Assembly: GCF_003347205.1 (NCBI RefSeq)
Contig: NZ_QQBJ01000016.1
Span: 62,001 to 126,000 of the forward strand
DNA length: 64,000 nucleotides
Direction of reading: 5' to 3'
Source: Mycolicibacterium moriokaense
GTDB lineage: Bacteria; Actinomycetota; Actinomycetes; Mycobacteriales; Mycobacteriaceae
Shown one piece after another: positions 1-8,307 of the stretch; position 1 is the first letter of the stretch; each line of letters starts with the position of its first letter. A model generated the notes under the pieces. It did not search any database and was not told the DNA's origin. It saw nothing but the letters and a program-made list of their open reading frames with translations. The position numbers and the translations under genes were made by a program.

Positions 1-650
1 CGGTGTCGGAGCCCGCCCGCGGGTCCATCGCGAAGTGGATGGCCAAGCACGGCGTCGCGGTGCTCACCGATGACGTCGTCACCGAGGTGCGCAAGGATGC
101 GGTGGTGTTCGCCGACGGCGCGGTGCGGCCGAGCGCGCTGACCATCTGGACCGCGGGCTTCGGCGTGCCGCCGCTGGCCGCCGACAGCGGGCTGCGCACC
201 GACGCGCTGGGCCGGTTGCTCACCGACGAGACGCTGACCAGCGTGGACGACGGCCGGGTGGTCGCCGCCGGCGACTGCGCCGCCCCGTCGAACCTGCCGC
301 TGCGGATGAGCTGCCAGGCGGCCGGACCGCTGGGCTTGCAGGCCGCCGAAACCGTGCTGAGCCGCATCGCCGCCACCGAACCCGACGCCATCGAGCCGGT
401 GTTCCTGGCGCAGTGCATCAGCCTGGGCCGGCGCGGGGCCACGCTGCAGCCCACCCGTAGGGACGACTCCCCGAAGAACTACTACCTGGGTGGCCGGCTG
501 GTCGCCTCGGTGAAGGAAGCCATCTGCAAGGGCACCCTGTGGGGGCTGCGCCGCGAGGCCCACAAGCCCGGATCGGCGTTCATGTTCTCCGGAGACAAGC
601 GTTCCGTGGCTGCGGTGACGGACGCCGCCCGGGTGGTCACGAACCCGTGA
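1..650 (+). CDS. NDH-2-like FAD-dependent pyridine nucleotide oxidoreductase, C-terminal part
   Basis: The gene runs in from the left edge, so only about 216 C-terminal codons are visible. The segment AAGDCAAP is the second FAD-binding motif (G-D) of the pyridine-nucleotide-disulfide oxidoreductase fold, and TIWTAGFGVPPLA just before it is typical of type-II NADH dehydrogenase-like proteins. These flavoproteins oxidise NAD(P)H and pass electrons to a quinone or small acceptor. The stop codon overlaps the GTG of the following ECF41-type sigma factor by four bases (GTGA), so the two are translationally coupled. ECF41 sigma factors are commonly encoded beside an oxidoreductase, decarboxylase or epimerase, so this is probably the cognate target gene. 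The internal GTG at position 3 is not a credible start. Confidence 0.85.
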   Translation, partial: VSEPARGSIAKWMAKHGVAVLTDDVVTEVRKDAVVFADGAVRPSALTIWTAGFGVPPLAADSGLRTDALGRLLTDETLTSVDDGRVVAAGDCAAPSNLPLRMSCQAAGPLGLQAAETVLSRIAATEPDAIEPVFLAQCISLGRRGATLQPTRRDDSPKNYYLGGRLVASVKEAICKGTLWGLRREAHKPGSAFMFSGDKRSVAAVTDAARVVTNP

Positions 651-1564
651 TCACCCGCGGCACGGCCGACGAGCACGCCGAGAGGTTCACCCACCTGCGT
701 CCGCTGCTGTTCACGATCGTCTACGAGATCCTCGGTTCGGCAACCGAATCCGACGACGTGCTGCAGGACAGCTATCTGCGGTGGGCCGACGTGGATCTCG
801 CGACGGTGCGCGACACCAAGTCGTATCTGGCGCAACTGGTCACCCGGCAGGCGCTCAACACGCTGCGTGCGGGCGCCCGCCGTCGCGAGGACTACATCGG
901 GCCGTGGCTGCCGGAACCGCTGCTGCTCGACGAAGCCGACCCGTCGGCCGATGTCGTTCTCGCCGAGTCGGTTTCGATGGCGATGCTGGTGCTGCTGGAG
1001 ACGCTGACGCCGGACGAGCGCGCGGTCTTCGTGCTGCGCGAGGTGTTCGGCTTCGACTACGACGAGATCGCCGGCGCCGTCGGCAAGTCCGTCGCCACCG
1101 TCCGCCAGGTCGCCCACCGCGCCCGCGAGCACGTGCACGCGCGGCGCAAGCGCTTCGAGCCCGCGGACTCCACCAGGACCGCCGCGCTGACCGAGCAGTT
1201 CATGACCGCCGCATCGACGGGCGACGTCGACGGCCTGCTCGCGATGCTGGCCCCCGACGCCACCTGGACCGCCGACAGCGGCGGCAAGGCGTCGGCGGCC
1301 CGCAGGCCCATCGTCGGCGCGCAGAAGGTCGCCAACGTCTTGGTCGGGCTGTTCCGCGTTGCGGCCGAACGGATGCCGAACGTCCGGTTCGAGACGGCGA
1401 CCTACAACAGCGCGCCCGCCGTGGTCATCTACGACGGCGAGCACCTCGAGGGCGTGTTCATGGTCGAGGTCACCGACGGGTTGATCAGCCACTTCTATGC
1501 GATGCGCAACCCGGACAAGCTGCTCGGGATCGCCGTCCCGCGGGAGATCGCCCGCGAAGTCTGA
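647..1564 (+). CDS. ECF41-family RNA polymerase sigma factor with SnoaL-like C-terminal domain (SigJ-like)
   Basis: About 305 aa from the GTG at 647, chosen because it overlaps the upstream stop as GTGA; the frame stays open upstream only as a shadow of that gene. Sigma region 2 lies at about residues 10-75 (YEILGSATESDDVLQD) and region 4 at about 110-165 (DEIAGAVGKSVATVRQ). A NTF2/SnoaL domain follows from about 175. Three ECF41 signatures can be seen: WLPEPL in the linker, a modified DGGGK (DSGGK), and NPDKL near the C-terminus. In ECF41 proteins the C-terminal extension replaces a separate anti-sigma factor and modulates activity, which agrees with the absence of an anti-sigma gene here. 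It resembles mycobacterial SigJ in architecture, but orthology cannot be settled from this window. Confidence 0.9.
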   Translation: MITRGTADEHAERFTHLRPLLFTIVYEILGSATESDDVLQDSYLRWADVDLATVRDTKSYLAQLVTRQALNTLRAGARRREDYIGPWLPEPLLLDEADPSADVVLAESVSMAMLVLLETLTPDERAVFVLREVFGFDYDEIAGAVGKSVATVRQVAHRAREHVHARRKRFEPADSTRTAALTEQFMTAASTGDVDGLLAMLAPDATWTADSGGKASAARRPIVGAQKVANVLVGLFRVAAERMPNVRFETATYNSAPAVVIYDGEHLEGVFMVEVTDGLISHFYAMRNPDKLLGIAVPREIAREV

Positions 1565-1576
1565 CAAGCTGGGCCG

Positions 1577-2866
1577 ATGCGGATCGAGCGCCTCGGCGAC
1601 CTCGGCAGCGCCCCCAGGGTGCTGAGGGCTGTCGCGGCGGCCGCGCAGCGTCGCGGGCTTGCTCCGCCCGCCGCGCTGCTCGGCGAGTGGTTCGGCTGCG
1701 GGGCGGTGATCGCGCCGACGGTCGCGATCGAGCCCGTCGCCGTCGGCGATTTCGGCGTGCTGAGTAGCGCTGAGCGCAACCGGGCACGCCGAAATCGCGA
1801 TGACGGCGCGGTCGGCGGCGGCTGGTTCGGGTATCTGTGCTATCCGGACGCGGGCGCCGACGGACGCGGTGCGCGCATCCCCGAGGCGGCAGGCGGGGCG
1901 ACCGACTGCGTACTGCGCCAGGACAGCGACGGGCGCTGGTGGTACGAAAGCCTGTCCGGCAGTCCGCTTTCGGGGTGGGTGGCCGAGGCGTTGCGAAACC
2001 CGATGCCGCCAAACGACTTCGGTATCACATGGGGTGAGGCCGATCGGGCCGCCCATCGAAGGGGCGTCGTCGACTGTTTGGAGGCGATCGCCGCGGGCGA
2101 GATCTATCAGGCTTGTGTGTGCACGCAGTTCGCGGGCAGGCTGGACGGCGCGGCGATCGACTTCTTCGTCGACGCCGTCGAGCGCACATCGCCTGCGCGG
2201 GCGGCGTATCTGGCCGGCGACTGGGGCGCGGTGGCCTCACTGTCGCCGGAGTTGTTCCTGCGTCGGGCGGGCGAGGTGGTGACGTCAAGCCCGATCAAGG
2301 GCACCCTGCCGCAGACGGCGGATCCGGCGGCGCTGCGAGCGTCGGCCAAGGATGTCGCGGAGAACATCATGATCGTCGACCTGGTCCGCAACGACCTCGG
2401 CCGGGTGGCGGTGACCGGCAGCGTGACCGTGCCCGAACTGCTGGCGGTGCGGCCCGCACCCGGCGTGTGGCACCTGGTGTCGACGGTGTCCGCGCGGGTG
2501 CCGGTCGACGTGCCGATGGCAACGCTGCTGGACGCGGCATTCCCGCCCGCGTCGGTCACCGGCACACCCAAGACCCGGGCCCGTGAACTGTTGACGGGCT
2601 GGGAACCGCTGCGGCGTGGCATCTATTGCGGCACAGTCGGTCTGGCCTCGCCGGTGGCGGGCTGTGAGCTCAACGTCGCGATCCGCACCGTCGAGTTCGG
2701 CGCCGACGGGGCCGCGGTGCTCGGCGTCGGCGGCGGCATCACGGCGGACTCGGATCCCGACCGGGAGTGGGAGGAGTGCCTGCACAAGGCGGCGCCCATA
2801 ATCGACGCTAGGCGTAGCGCCGGCAGCGTTCGACGAGCATCTCGGCGAGCAGTCTCGGCCGGCTGA
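1577..2866 (+). CDS. pabB: aminodeoxychorismate synthase component I
   Basis: 429 aa. It converts chorismate plus ammonia to 4-amino-4-deoxychorismate, the precursor of p-aminobenzoate and folate, normally with a glutaminase partner. Chorismate-binding motifs: SPELFLRR and SSPIKGTLP (about residues 220-245), IVDLVRNDLGRV (about 265-280), FPPASVTGTPK (about 320-330) and REWEECLHKA near the end. A short N-terminal region precedes the domain, as in mycobacterial PabB (Rv1005c). The neighbours rsmI and pmt are the same as in M. tuberculosis. The 3' end overlaps the convergent hydrolase gene by about 59 bases. A perfect inverted repeat sits inside the coding sequence at 1746-1798 and adds an atypical Arg/Asn-rich stretch around residues 57-75. 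Confidence 0.92.
   Translation: MRIERLGDLGSAPRVLRAVAAAAQRRGLAPPAALLGEWFGCGAVIAPTVAIEPVAVGDFGVLSSAERNRARRNRDDGAVGGGWFGYLCYPDAGADGRGARIPEAAGGATDCVLRQDSDGRWWYESLSGSPLSGWVAEALRNPMPPNDFGITWGEADRAAHRRGVVDCLEAIAAGEIYQACVCTQFAGRLDGAAIDFFVDAVERTSPARAAYLAGDWGAVASLSPELFLRRAGEVVTSSPIKGTLPQTADPAALRASAKDVAENIMIVDLVRNDLGRVAVTGSVTVPELLAVRPAPGVWHLVSTVSARVPVDVPMATLLDAAFPPASVTGTPKTRARELLTGWEPLRRGIYCGTVGLASPVAGCELNVAIRTVEFGADGAAVLGVGGGITADSDPDREWEECLHKAAPIIDARRSAGSVRRASRRAVSAG
1746..1798. repeat. 15-bp inverted repeat inside pabB
   Basis: Left arm GCGATTTCGGCGTGC (1746-1760) and right arm GCACGCCGAAATCGC (1784-1798) are perfect reverse complements separated by 23 bases. The element is in frame and is translated as part of PabB. 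It looks like a dispersed mycobacterial palindromic element, but I see no second copy in this window. Confidence 0.75.
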
Positions 2867-3545
2867 CCATCAGGTTGTGGCAGGTGTCGATCGGCAGGAC
2901 GGTGTGCACGCCACCCAGCGCCGCGATCGACCTGCGTTGCGAGGCCAGCGACAGCGCGCGGTCGCGCAACGTCAAGATCCAGGTGCGCGCGACGTCGTCG
3001 GGCATACCGGAGCGATCCACCTTCTCCACGACGACGGCGGGTCCCTCGGCATGAAACCGGGCCCGGTTGAACCTGCGCTGCCGCAGGGTCATGCCATTGC
3101 AGAAAGCGAACTCCGCCAACGGGTTCGGTAGCGTCGCAACGCCACCCTTCGCGATGTAGTGGCGGGCGTACGCCCCGAGCACACCGGGGAGGGTGTCGAC
3201 GACCGCGAAGCCGTCAGGCGGTACGAAGGCCGCGGCGAACACCATCTCGCGCACCCGGGATGACCCGAGCTTCGTGACGATCCCCGGCACGGTCAGCCCC
3301 GCCATCGAGTGGCCCACTACGACGACCTCGTCGACGCCCGCGCTCTCGATGTCGGACACCGCGGAGTCCACCCAACTGGCGATCGTCGCCGTGCGCAGGT
3401 CGCCCGGCTTGCCGCGGCGGCCGGGCAGGTCGATGGCCAACACGTCGAGATCCGGCTCCAGCAGCGCGATTTCATCGACCGTCAGCTCCCAGCAGTCGGC
3501 TGCGTGCTGTCCGCCGTGCACGAGCACCAACGCGGGCAGTGCCAT
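2808..3545 (-). CDS. alpha/beta-fold hydrolase
   Basis: 245 aa, about the length of small esterase/hydroxynitrile-lyase-type alpha/beta hydrolases. HGG near residue 10 forms the oxyanion region, and GHSMAG at about residues 78-83 is the nucleophile elbow with the catalytic Ser. A His in the C-terminal DTCHNLM segment is the likely catalytic base. There is no signal peptide, so it should be cytosolic. It lies 12 bases downstream of rsmI on the same strand and overlaps the 3' end of pabB convergently. The substrate cannot be predicted. Confidence 0.85.
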   Translation of the reverse strand: MALPALVLVHGGQHAADCWELTVDEIALLEPDLDVLAIDLPGRRGKPGDLRTATIASWVDSAVSDIESAGVDEVVVVGHSMAGLTVPGIVTKLGSSRVREMVFAAAFVPPDGFAVVDTLPGVLGAYARHYIAKGGVATLPNPLAEFAFCNGMTLRQRRFNRARFHAEGPAVVVEKVDRSGMPDDVARTWILTLRDRALSLASQRRSIAALGGVHTVLPIDTCHNLMVSRPRLLAEMLVERCRRYA

Positions 3546-3557
3546 GGCGCCTCCCGG

Positions 3558-4394
3558 TCACTCGCGCGAGCGCAGAACCGCATCGTAGAGCTCACGCCGC
3601 GAGGGCGCGCCCGGATTCGCGGCGACGACCTGCGCGCACGCGTCCTTCACCCGCATGCCGTCGTCGACGAGTGCGCCGACCTCCGCCACCAGTGCCTCCA
3701 CATCGGCTTGCGGCTGTGCGCCCGCCAGCACCACGGTGATCTCGCCGAGCACGCCGTCGGCCGCCCAGTCCGCCAGCTCCGCCAGCGTGCCGCGGACGAC
3801 CTCCTCGTGGGTCTTGGTCAGCTCGCGGCACACCACGGCGGAACGCTGCGGCCCGAGCACCTCGACGGCGTCCGCCAGGCAGGCCGCCAGCCGCCGCGGC
3901 GACTCGAAGAACACCGCGGTGCGCTCCTCGCCCGCCAGGCCCGCCAGCCAGGTCGTGCGCGCCGCGTGCTTGCGCGGTGGGAAGCCCTCGAAGCAGAACC
4001 GGTCGGCGGGCAGCCCCGAGATCGCCAGCGCCGTCGTCACCGCCGACGGGCCGGGCAGGCAGCTCACCGGCAGCCCGGCCGCGACGCAGGCCGCGACCAG
4101 CCGGTAGCCCGGGTCGTTGATCACCGGCATCCCGGCGTCGCTGACCACCAGCACCGTCGCTCCGCCCTTGGCGTCCTCGACGAGCGCGGGAACCCTCGTC
4201 GCCTCGTTCTGGTCGAACAGGCTGACGACCTTGCCCGCGATCCGCACGCCGAGCGCCTGCGCCAGCGTCCTGACCCGTCGGGTGTCCTCGGCGGCCACCA
4301 CGTCGGCGCTACCCAGGGCGCTGACCAGCCGCGCGGAAGCGTCGGTGGGCAGCCCCAGCGGGGTGGCCGCCAACAGCAATCGTCCGGGACTCAT
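3558..4394 (-). CDS. rsmI: 16S rRNA (cytidine-1402-2'-O)-methyltransferase
   Basis: 278 aa from the ATG at 4394. The open frame extends upstream, but MSPGRLLLAATPLG is the expected N-terminus and a divergent gene begins at 4456. It is a tetrapyrrole-methylase-fold SAM enzyme that 2'-O-methylates C1402 in the 30S decoding centre. Family motifs in order: AAEDTRR (about 34-40), VSDAGMPVINDPGYR (about 85-99), LPGPSAVTTAL (about 112-122), FEGFPPRK (about 133-140) and FFESPRRL (about 160-167). It is divergent from pmt, with a 61-base shared promoter region, the same arrangement as Rv1003/Rv1002c. Confidence 0.95.
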   Translation of the reverse strand: MSPGRLLLAATPLGLPTDASARLVSALGSADVVAAEDTRRVRTLAQALGVRIAGKVVSLFDQNEATRVPALVEDAKGGATVLVVSDAGMPVINDPGYRLVAACVAAGLPVSCLPGPSAVTTALAISGLPADRFCFEGFPPRKHAARTTWLAGLAGEERTAVFFESPRRLAACLADAVEVLGPQRSAVVCRELTKTHEEVVRGTLAELADWAADGVLGEITVVLAGAQPQADVEALVAEVGALVDDGMRVKDACAQVVAANPGAPSRRELYDAVLRSRE

Positions 4395-4455
4395 ATCGGC
4401 GGGCTGGAGCGAAGCGACCGGGGGATCCACACGGGCACAGCCTACGATCGCTTCC

Positions 4456-6000
4456 GTGACCGCCACCGCCACCGAATCCGACTCGGACGCGCGCTCGGTC
4501 CCGGTCATCAGCCCGGGGCCGCTGATGCCGCTGGCCGATTTCGGGCCGGTGGACCGGCTGAACGGCTGGGCGATGACGGCGGTGATCACCGCGTTGGCGG
4601 CGATGACGCGGTTCCTCAACCTCAACTCCCCGACCGACGCGGGCACGCCGATCTTCGACGAGAAGCACTACGCGCCGCAGGCCTGGCAGATGCTGTTCAA
4701 CCACGGCGTCGAGGACAACCCCGGCTACGGCCTGGTGGTGCACCCGCCGGTCGGCAAGCTACTGATCTCCATCGGCGAGGCGATCTTCGGCTACAACGGG
4801 CTGGGCTGGCGGTTCAGCGGCGCCGTGCTCGGCGTCATCGGGATCGCGCTGGTGGCGCGCATCGTCCGGCGGATGACGCGCTCGACGATGATCGGCGCCA
4901 TCGCCGGCCTGCTGCTGATCGCCGACGGGGTGAACTTCGTCGCGTCGCGGACGGCCCTGCTGGACGGCTTCCTGGCGTTCTTCGTCGTCGCCGCGTTCGG
5001 TGCCTTGATCGTCGACCGCGACCAGGTGCGCGAGCGGATGCACATCGCCCTGCTCGAGGGCCGCATCGCCGAGACGCCGTGGGGCCCGCGGCTGGGTGTG
5101 CGCTGGTGGCGGTTCGGCGCAGGCGTGCTGCTCGGGTTGGCGTGCGCGACGAAGTGGTCCGGGCTGTACTTCGTGGTGTTCTACGGGTTGATGACGCTGG
5201 CGTTCGATGTCGCCGCCCGCAGGCAGTACCGGGTGCCGCGGCCCTGGATGGGGACGCTGCGGCGCGACGTCGGCCCCACCGCGTACGTCATGGCACTGAT
5301 CCCGTTCGGGGTGTACCTGGCGTCGTATGCATTCTGGTTCGCGTCGGAGACGGGCGTGGACCGTCACGAGGTCGGCCAGTCGATCGGGCCGGGCGGCTTT
5401 CTGCCGGACGCGATCCGGTCGCTGTGGCATTACACCTACGGCGCCTACCGCTTTCACGCCGGGCTGACCAACGCCGACGGCAACCACCACCCGTGGGAGT
5501 CCAAGCCGTGGACGTGGCCGATGTCGCTGCGGCCGGTGCTGTATGCGATCGATCAGGAGAACGTCCCCGGCTGCGGCGCGCAGTCGTGTGTGAAAGCGGT
5601 GATGCTGGTCGGCACGCCCACGATGTGGTTCATCGCGGTGCCGGTGCTGGGCTGGGCGCTGTGGCGGGCGTTCGTCAAGAAGGACTGGCGTTACGGCGCC
5701 GCGCTGGTCGGCTACAGCGCCGGGTTCCTGCCCTGGTTCGCCGACATCGACCGGCAGATGTACTTCTTCTACGCCGCGACCATGTCGCCGTTCCTGGTGA
5801 TGATCATCGCGATGATCTGCGGCGACATCCTGCATCAGCCGAATCAGAACCCGGAACGAAGAACGTTGGGCCTCATAGCCGTCAGTTGCTATGTGGCCCT
5901 GGTGATCACGAACTTCGCATGGATGTATCCAATCCTGACCGGTCTGCCGATCTCGCAGTCGACGTGGAACCTGGAGATCTGGCTGCCCAGCTGGAGGTAG
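4456..6000 (+). CDS. pmt: dolichyl-phosphate-mannose-type protein O-mannosyltransferase
   Basis: 514 aa from the GTG at 4456, close to the length of M. tuberculosis Pmt (Rv1002c). It is a GT39 polytopic membrane enzyme that transfers mannose from polyprenyl-phosphomannose to Ser/Thr of exported proteins as they are secreted. The acidic motif FDEKHYAPQAW (about residues 55-65) in the first extracytoplasmic loop carries the catalytic Asp-Glu pair. Around ten hydrophobic segments follow, with HPPVGK and a GLMTL-containing helix typical of the family. The C-terminal ends in ITNFAWMYPILTGLPIS. Divergent partner rsmI is conserved. Confidence 0.95.
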   Translation: MTATATESDSDARSVPVISPGPLMPLADFGPVDRLNGWAMTAVITALAAMTRFLNLNSPTDAGTPIFDEKHYAPQAWQMLFNHGVEDNPGYGLVVHPPVGKLLISIGEAIFGYNGLGWRFSGAVLGVIGIALVARIVRRMTRSTMIGAIAGLLLIADGVNFVASRTALLDGFLAFFVVAAFGALIVDRDQVRERMHIALLEGRIAETPWGPRLGVRWWRFGAGVLLGLACATKWSGLYFVVFYGLMTLAFDVAARRQYRVPRPWMGTLRRDVGPTAYVMALIPFGVYLASYAFWFASETGVDRHEVGQSIGPGGFLPDAIRSLWHYTYGAYRFHAGLTNADGNHHPWESKPWTWPMSLRPVLYAIDQENVPGCGAQSCVKAVMLVGTPTMWFIAVPVLGWALWRAFVKKDWRYGAALVGYSAGFLPWFADIDRQMYFFYAATMSPFLVMIIAMICGDILHQPNQNPERRTLGLIAVSCYVALVITNFAWMYPILTGLPISQSTWNLEIWLPSWR

Positions 6001-6002
6001 CG

Positions 6003-6612
6003 CTCTGGCTCCCGCGTGGCTCTGGTCGAAGCGCAAAGGAATCATCGCGGGGGTCGCCGCGGCCGCATGAGATCACGTTGCTCGACGGTATCGCCGTCAC
6101 CAGGCTGGAGAGGGCCGCCTTCGACCTCGCCAGGCACCTGCCGCGGGACTCTGCGGCGTGCCACCTCGACTTGCTTGCGAGCCGGTATCAAATCTGACGA
6201 CGTCCTGTCGTTCATCGAACGTTGTCGGAGATTTCCCGCGGTCCGGCAGGCATACGTCTCGTTCACACCGATGGACGGCAGGGCGCCATCCCCCAGGCAG
6301 ACCGAGGTGCGCTTGGCCCTCATGGACATCGGACTGCCCCGACCGAAGTGTGGTGTCCCGGCCGTCGATCAGAACGAAGGGGCCGTCGTCGATTTGGCAT
6401 ACCGGGTGCCGAAGATCGGCGTCGTTTTCGCCGACCCTCAAAACGACGTTCTCACACGCACCGGGTGGACGCTGATCCCCGGGTGGGGGCAGACTCCACG
6501 CTGGGTGGCCCATCGGGTGAAGACCGAGCTCAAACGACGCGGTTACAATCTGTCGACGCTGGACTGGCTGTGGCGAAATGGATCACAGCGGATCCCGCGC
6601 GGCGGGGCATGA
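6003..6612 (+). pseudogene. frameshifted remnant of a DUF559/AbiEi-like endonuclease-domain protein
   Basis: Two frames together resemble the C-terminal part of a common mycobacterial protein (AbiEi-antitoxin-like/DUF559). Frame 3 from about 6003 to 6197 reads ITLLDGIAVTRLERAAFDLA then RHLPRD. The reading then has to move to frame 1 near 6184-6200 to continue with DVLSFIERCRRFPAVRQA and PRQTEVRLALMDIGLPRPK, then a shortened nuclease-like tail with TRTGWTLIPG. No start codon or N-terminal domain is present, and the usual acidic nuclease core looks deleted. Its last 30 bases overlap the 3' end of arcA. The ORF starting at 6016 is open but does not make a coherent protein before residue 58. Confidence 0.7.
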
Positions 6613-7803
6613 CATACAACGGGGTCCGCCGCGGCCCGTGCCCAGCTCGCTGGCCTCGATCGGCAGCACCTCGATGCCCGAATCACGCAGCCGGGCATTG
6701 GTTTCGATGTTGCGCTCATAGGCGACGACGACACCGGGGGCCACCGCCAACGTGTTGTTGCCGTCGTCCCACTGCTCGCGTTCGGCGGTGACGGGATCCA
6801 AACCCGTCGCGATCACCCGCAGCTTTTCGATGCCCATCGCGCTCGCGGCGGCGTCGACGAACGGCAGCGCGTCGTCGATCTTCACCGTCCCGTCCCCGAC
6901 GCGGTGAATGGTGAAGGCCGACAGCGAGTCGACGATGTTCGGGTACATGACGACGGCGTCGGTGTCGACCATGGTGCACACGGTGTCGAGGTGCATCTGG
7001 GCGCGCTCCTGGGCGATCGGCACCGCCAGCACGGTATGCGCAAGATCGTCGTCGAACAGGCTGCGGGCCAACGCTTCGGCGCCGGCGGGGGTCGTCCGCT
7101 CCCCCACACCGACGGCGATCACACCGGGCGCCAGCAGCAGCACATCGCCGCCCTCCACCGGCGCCGACCGCGACTCGTAAGCCCGCCGCACACCCAGAAA
7201 CCGCGGGTGGTGGGCATAGATCAGGTCGGTCAACGACGTCTCACGAATGCGCGCGGGCAGCGCCAGCGAGGTGATCGCCACCCGCGGGCCGATCCAGAAC
7301 GACGAGTCACGGGTGAACAGCAGGTTGGGCAGCGGCTCGATGACGAAGTCGCCGCCGTGGTGCATGCGTCGGACCAGGGACACCTCACCGCCGGCGATCG
7401 GCAGCTCGGTGAACGTCATGCCCGCCATCAGCACGTGCGCGAGTGCGGCCGGCTCCAGGGTTCGCAGATACGCCGAAAGCTGCTGCGCCAACGGCAATCC
7501 GAGCCGACGCGAGTCCACCGCCGCCGAGATGCCGTGCATCCGGGCCGCGCCACTGACCACCAGCGCCTCGGTCAGCAGATCGGAGACGAGAAAGACCTCG
7601 ACACCGCGCGAGCGCAGCAGGTCGGCGAATGCGTCGTGCTCGGCCTGCGCCTTGGCCACCCACGGCAGGCCGTCGAACAGCAGCGCGTCGTTGTTGCGCG
7701 GCGTCAGACGCTGCAGTTCTGCGCCGGGGCGGTGCAGGATCACCGCACGCAGCACCCCGACCTCGGAGGTCACTCCCAGCGCGGTCTCGGACACAGTAAG
7801 CAC
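6583..7803 (-). CDS. arcA: arginine deiminase
   Basis: 406 aa. It hydrolyses L-arginine to L-citrulline and ammonia, the first step of the arginine deiminase pathway. The guanidino-modifying fold is marked by [19 protein letters not shown] (catalytic/substrate acid region), [11 protein letters not shown] (catalytic His) and the C-terminal [11 protein letters not shown], whose first Cys (about residue 396) is the nucleophile. Length and neighbourhood match Rv1001. No carbamate kinase or ornithine carbamoyltransferase gene is adjacent, so a complete ArcABC pathway is not encoded here. It is divergent from soxR across only 38 bases. Confidence 0.95.
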   Translation of the reverse strand: MLTVSETALGVTSEVGVLRAVILHRPGAELQRLTPRNNDALLFDGLPWVAKAQAEHDAFADLLRSRGVEVFLVSDLLTEALVVSGAARMHGISAAVDSRRLGLPLAQQLSAYLRTLEPAALAHVLMAGMTFTELPIAGGEVSLVRRMHHGGDFVIEPLPNLLFTRDSSFWIGPRVAITSLALPARIRETSLTDLIYAHHPRFLGVRRAYESRSAPVEGGDVLLLAPGVIAVGVGERTTPAGAEALARSLFDDDLAHTVLAVPIAQERAQMHLDTVCTMVDTDAVVMYPNIVDSLSAFTIHRVGDGTVKIDDALPFVDAAASAMGIEKLRVIATGLDPVTAEREQWDDGNNTLAVAPGVVVAYERNIETNARLRDSGIEVLPIEASELGTGRGGPRCMSCPAARDPL

Positions 7804-7822
7804 CGTATCGCGCCGGGCCCAT

Positions 7823-7840
7823 CCTCAACTATTGTTTAGG
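7823..7840. promoter_or_regulatory. SoxR-box-like operator
   Basis: CCTCAACTATTGTTTAGG is an imperfect 18-bp palindrome, identical at both ends to the SoxR box known from enterobacteria and streptomycetes (CCTCAA, six to seven central bases, complementary arm). It ends one base before the soxR ATG and lies in the 38-base arcA-soxR gap, so it would be bound by the SoxR encoded next to it. Arm positions 4 and 7 are mismatched. Confidence 0.65.
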
Positions 7841-7841
7841 T

Positions 7842-8273
7842 ATGGACATGCACGAGCTGACACCCGGCGAAATGGCCGATCGCAGCGGCGTCGCCGTGTC
7901 GGCACTGCACTTCTACGAACGCGAGGGCTTGATCGCCAGCCGCCGCACGTCGGGCAATCAGCGCCGCTATGCGCGCGAATCGCTGCGCCGCGTCGCGTTC
8001 ATCCGCATGTCGCAGCGGCTGGGGATTCCCCTTGCCCGCATCCGGGAGGCGCTCGCGACGTTGCCCACCGATCGCGTGCCGACCAGCAAGGACTGGGGGC
8101 GGCTGTCGGCCGGCTGGCGCCAGGACCTCGACGACCGCATCCTGCACCTGCAGCGGCTGCGCGACAACCTCACCGGTTGCATCGGCTGCGGCTGCCTGAG
8201 CCTGAAGACGTGTTCGCTGTCCAACCCCGGCGACGTGCTGGCCGGCCAGGGCCCCGGCGCGGTGCGGCTCTAG
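7842..8273 (+). CDS. soxR: redox-sensing MerR-family activator SoxR
   Basis: 143 aa. Residues 6-75 form a MerR winged helix ([20 protein letters not shown]), followed by a dimerisation helix at about 80-110. The C-terminal loop [12 protein letters not shown] has Cys113, 116, 118 and 124 in the C-x2-C-x-C-x5-C spacing that holds the SoxR [2Fe-2S] cluster. Oxidation of the cluster by redox-cycling compounds activates the target promoter. ATG codons exist at 7842 and 7848; the first is used here. A SoxR-box-like palindrome abuts the start, suggesting autoregulation and possible control of the divergent arcA. The AlkB gene follows 34 bases downstream and may share the transcript. Confidence 0.93.
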   Translation: MDMHELTPGEMADRSGVAVSALHFYEREGLIASRRTSGNQRRYARESLRRVAFIRMSQRLGIPLARIREALATLPTDRVPTSKDWGRLSAGWRQDLDDRILHLQRLRDNLTGCIGCGCLSLKTCSLSNPGDVLAGQGPGAVRL

Positions 8274-8307
8274 CTCGTTCGAACGTCTGTGCGATAAACT
8301 CGTCGCC

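Noticed and set aside
3309-6197. 962-codon open frame on the plus strand
   Set aside because: It is a shadow across hydrolase, rsmI and pmt; Arg/His/Gln-rich and without any motif, typical of GC-rich DNA. Only its last 65 codons (6003-6197) carry pseudogene similarity.
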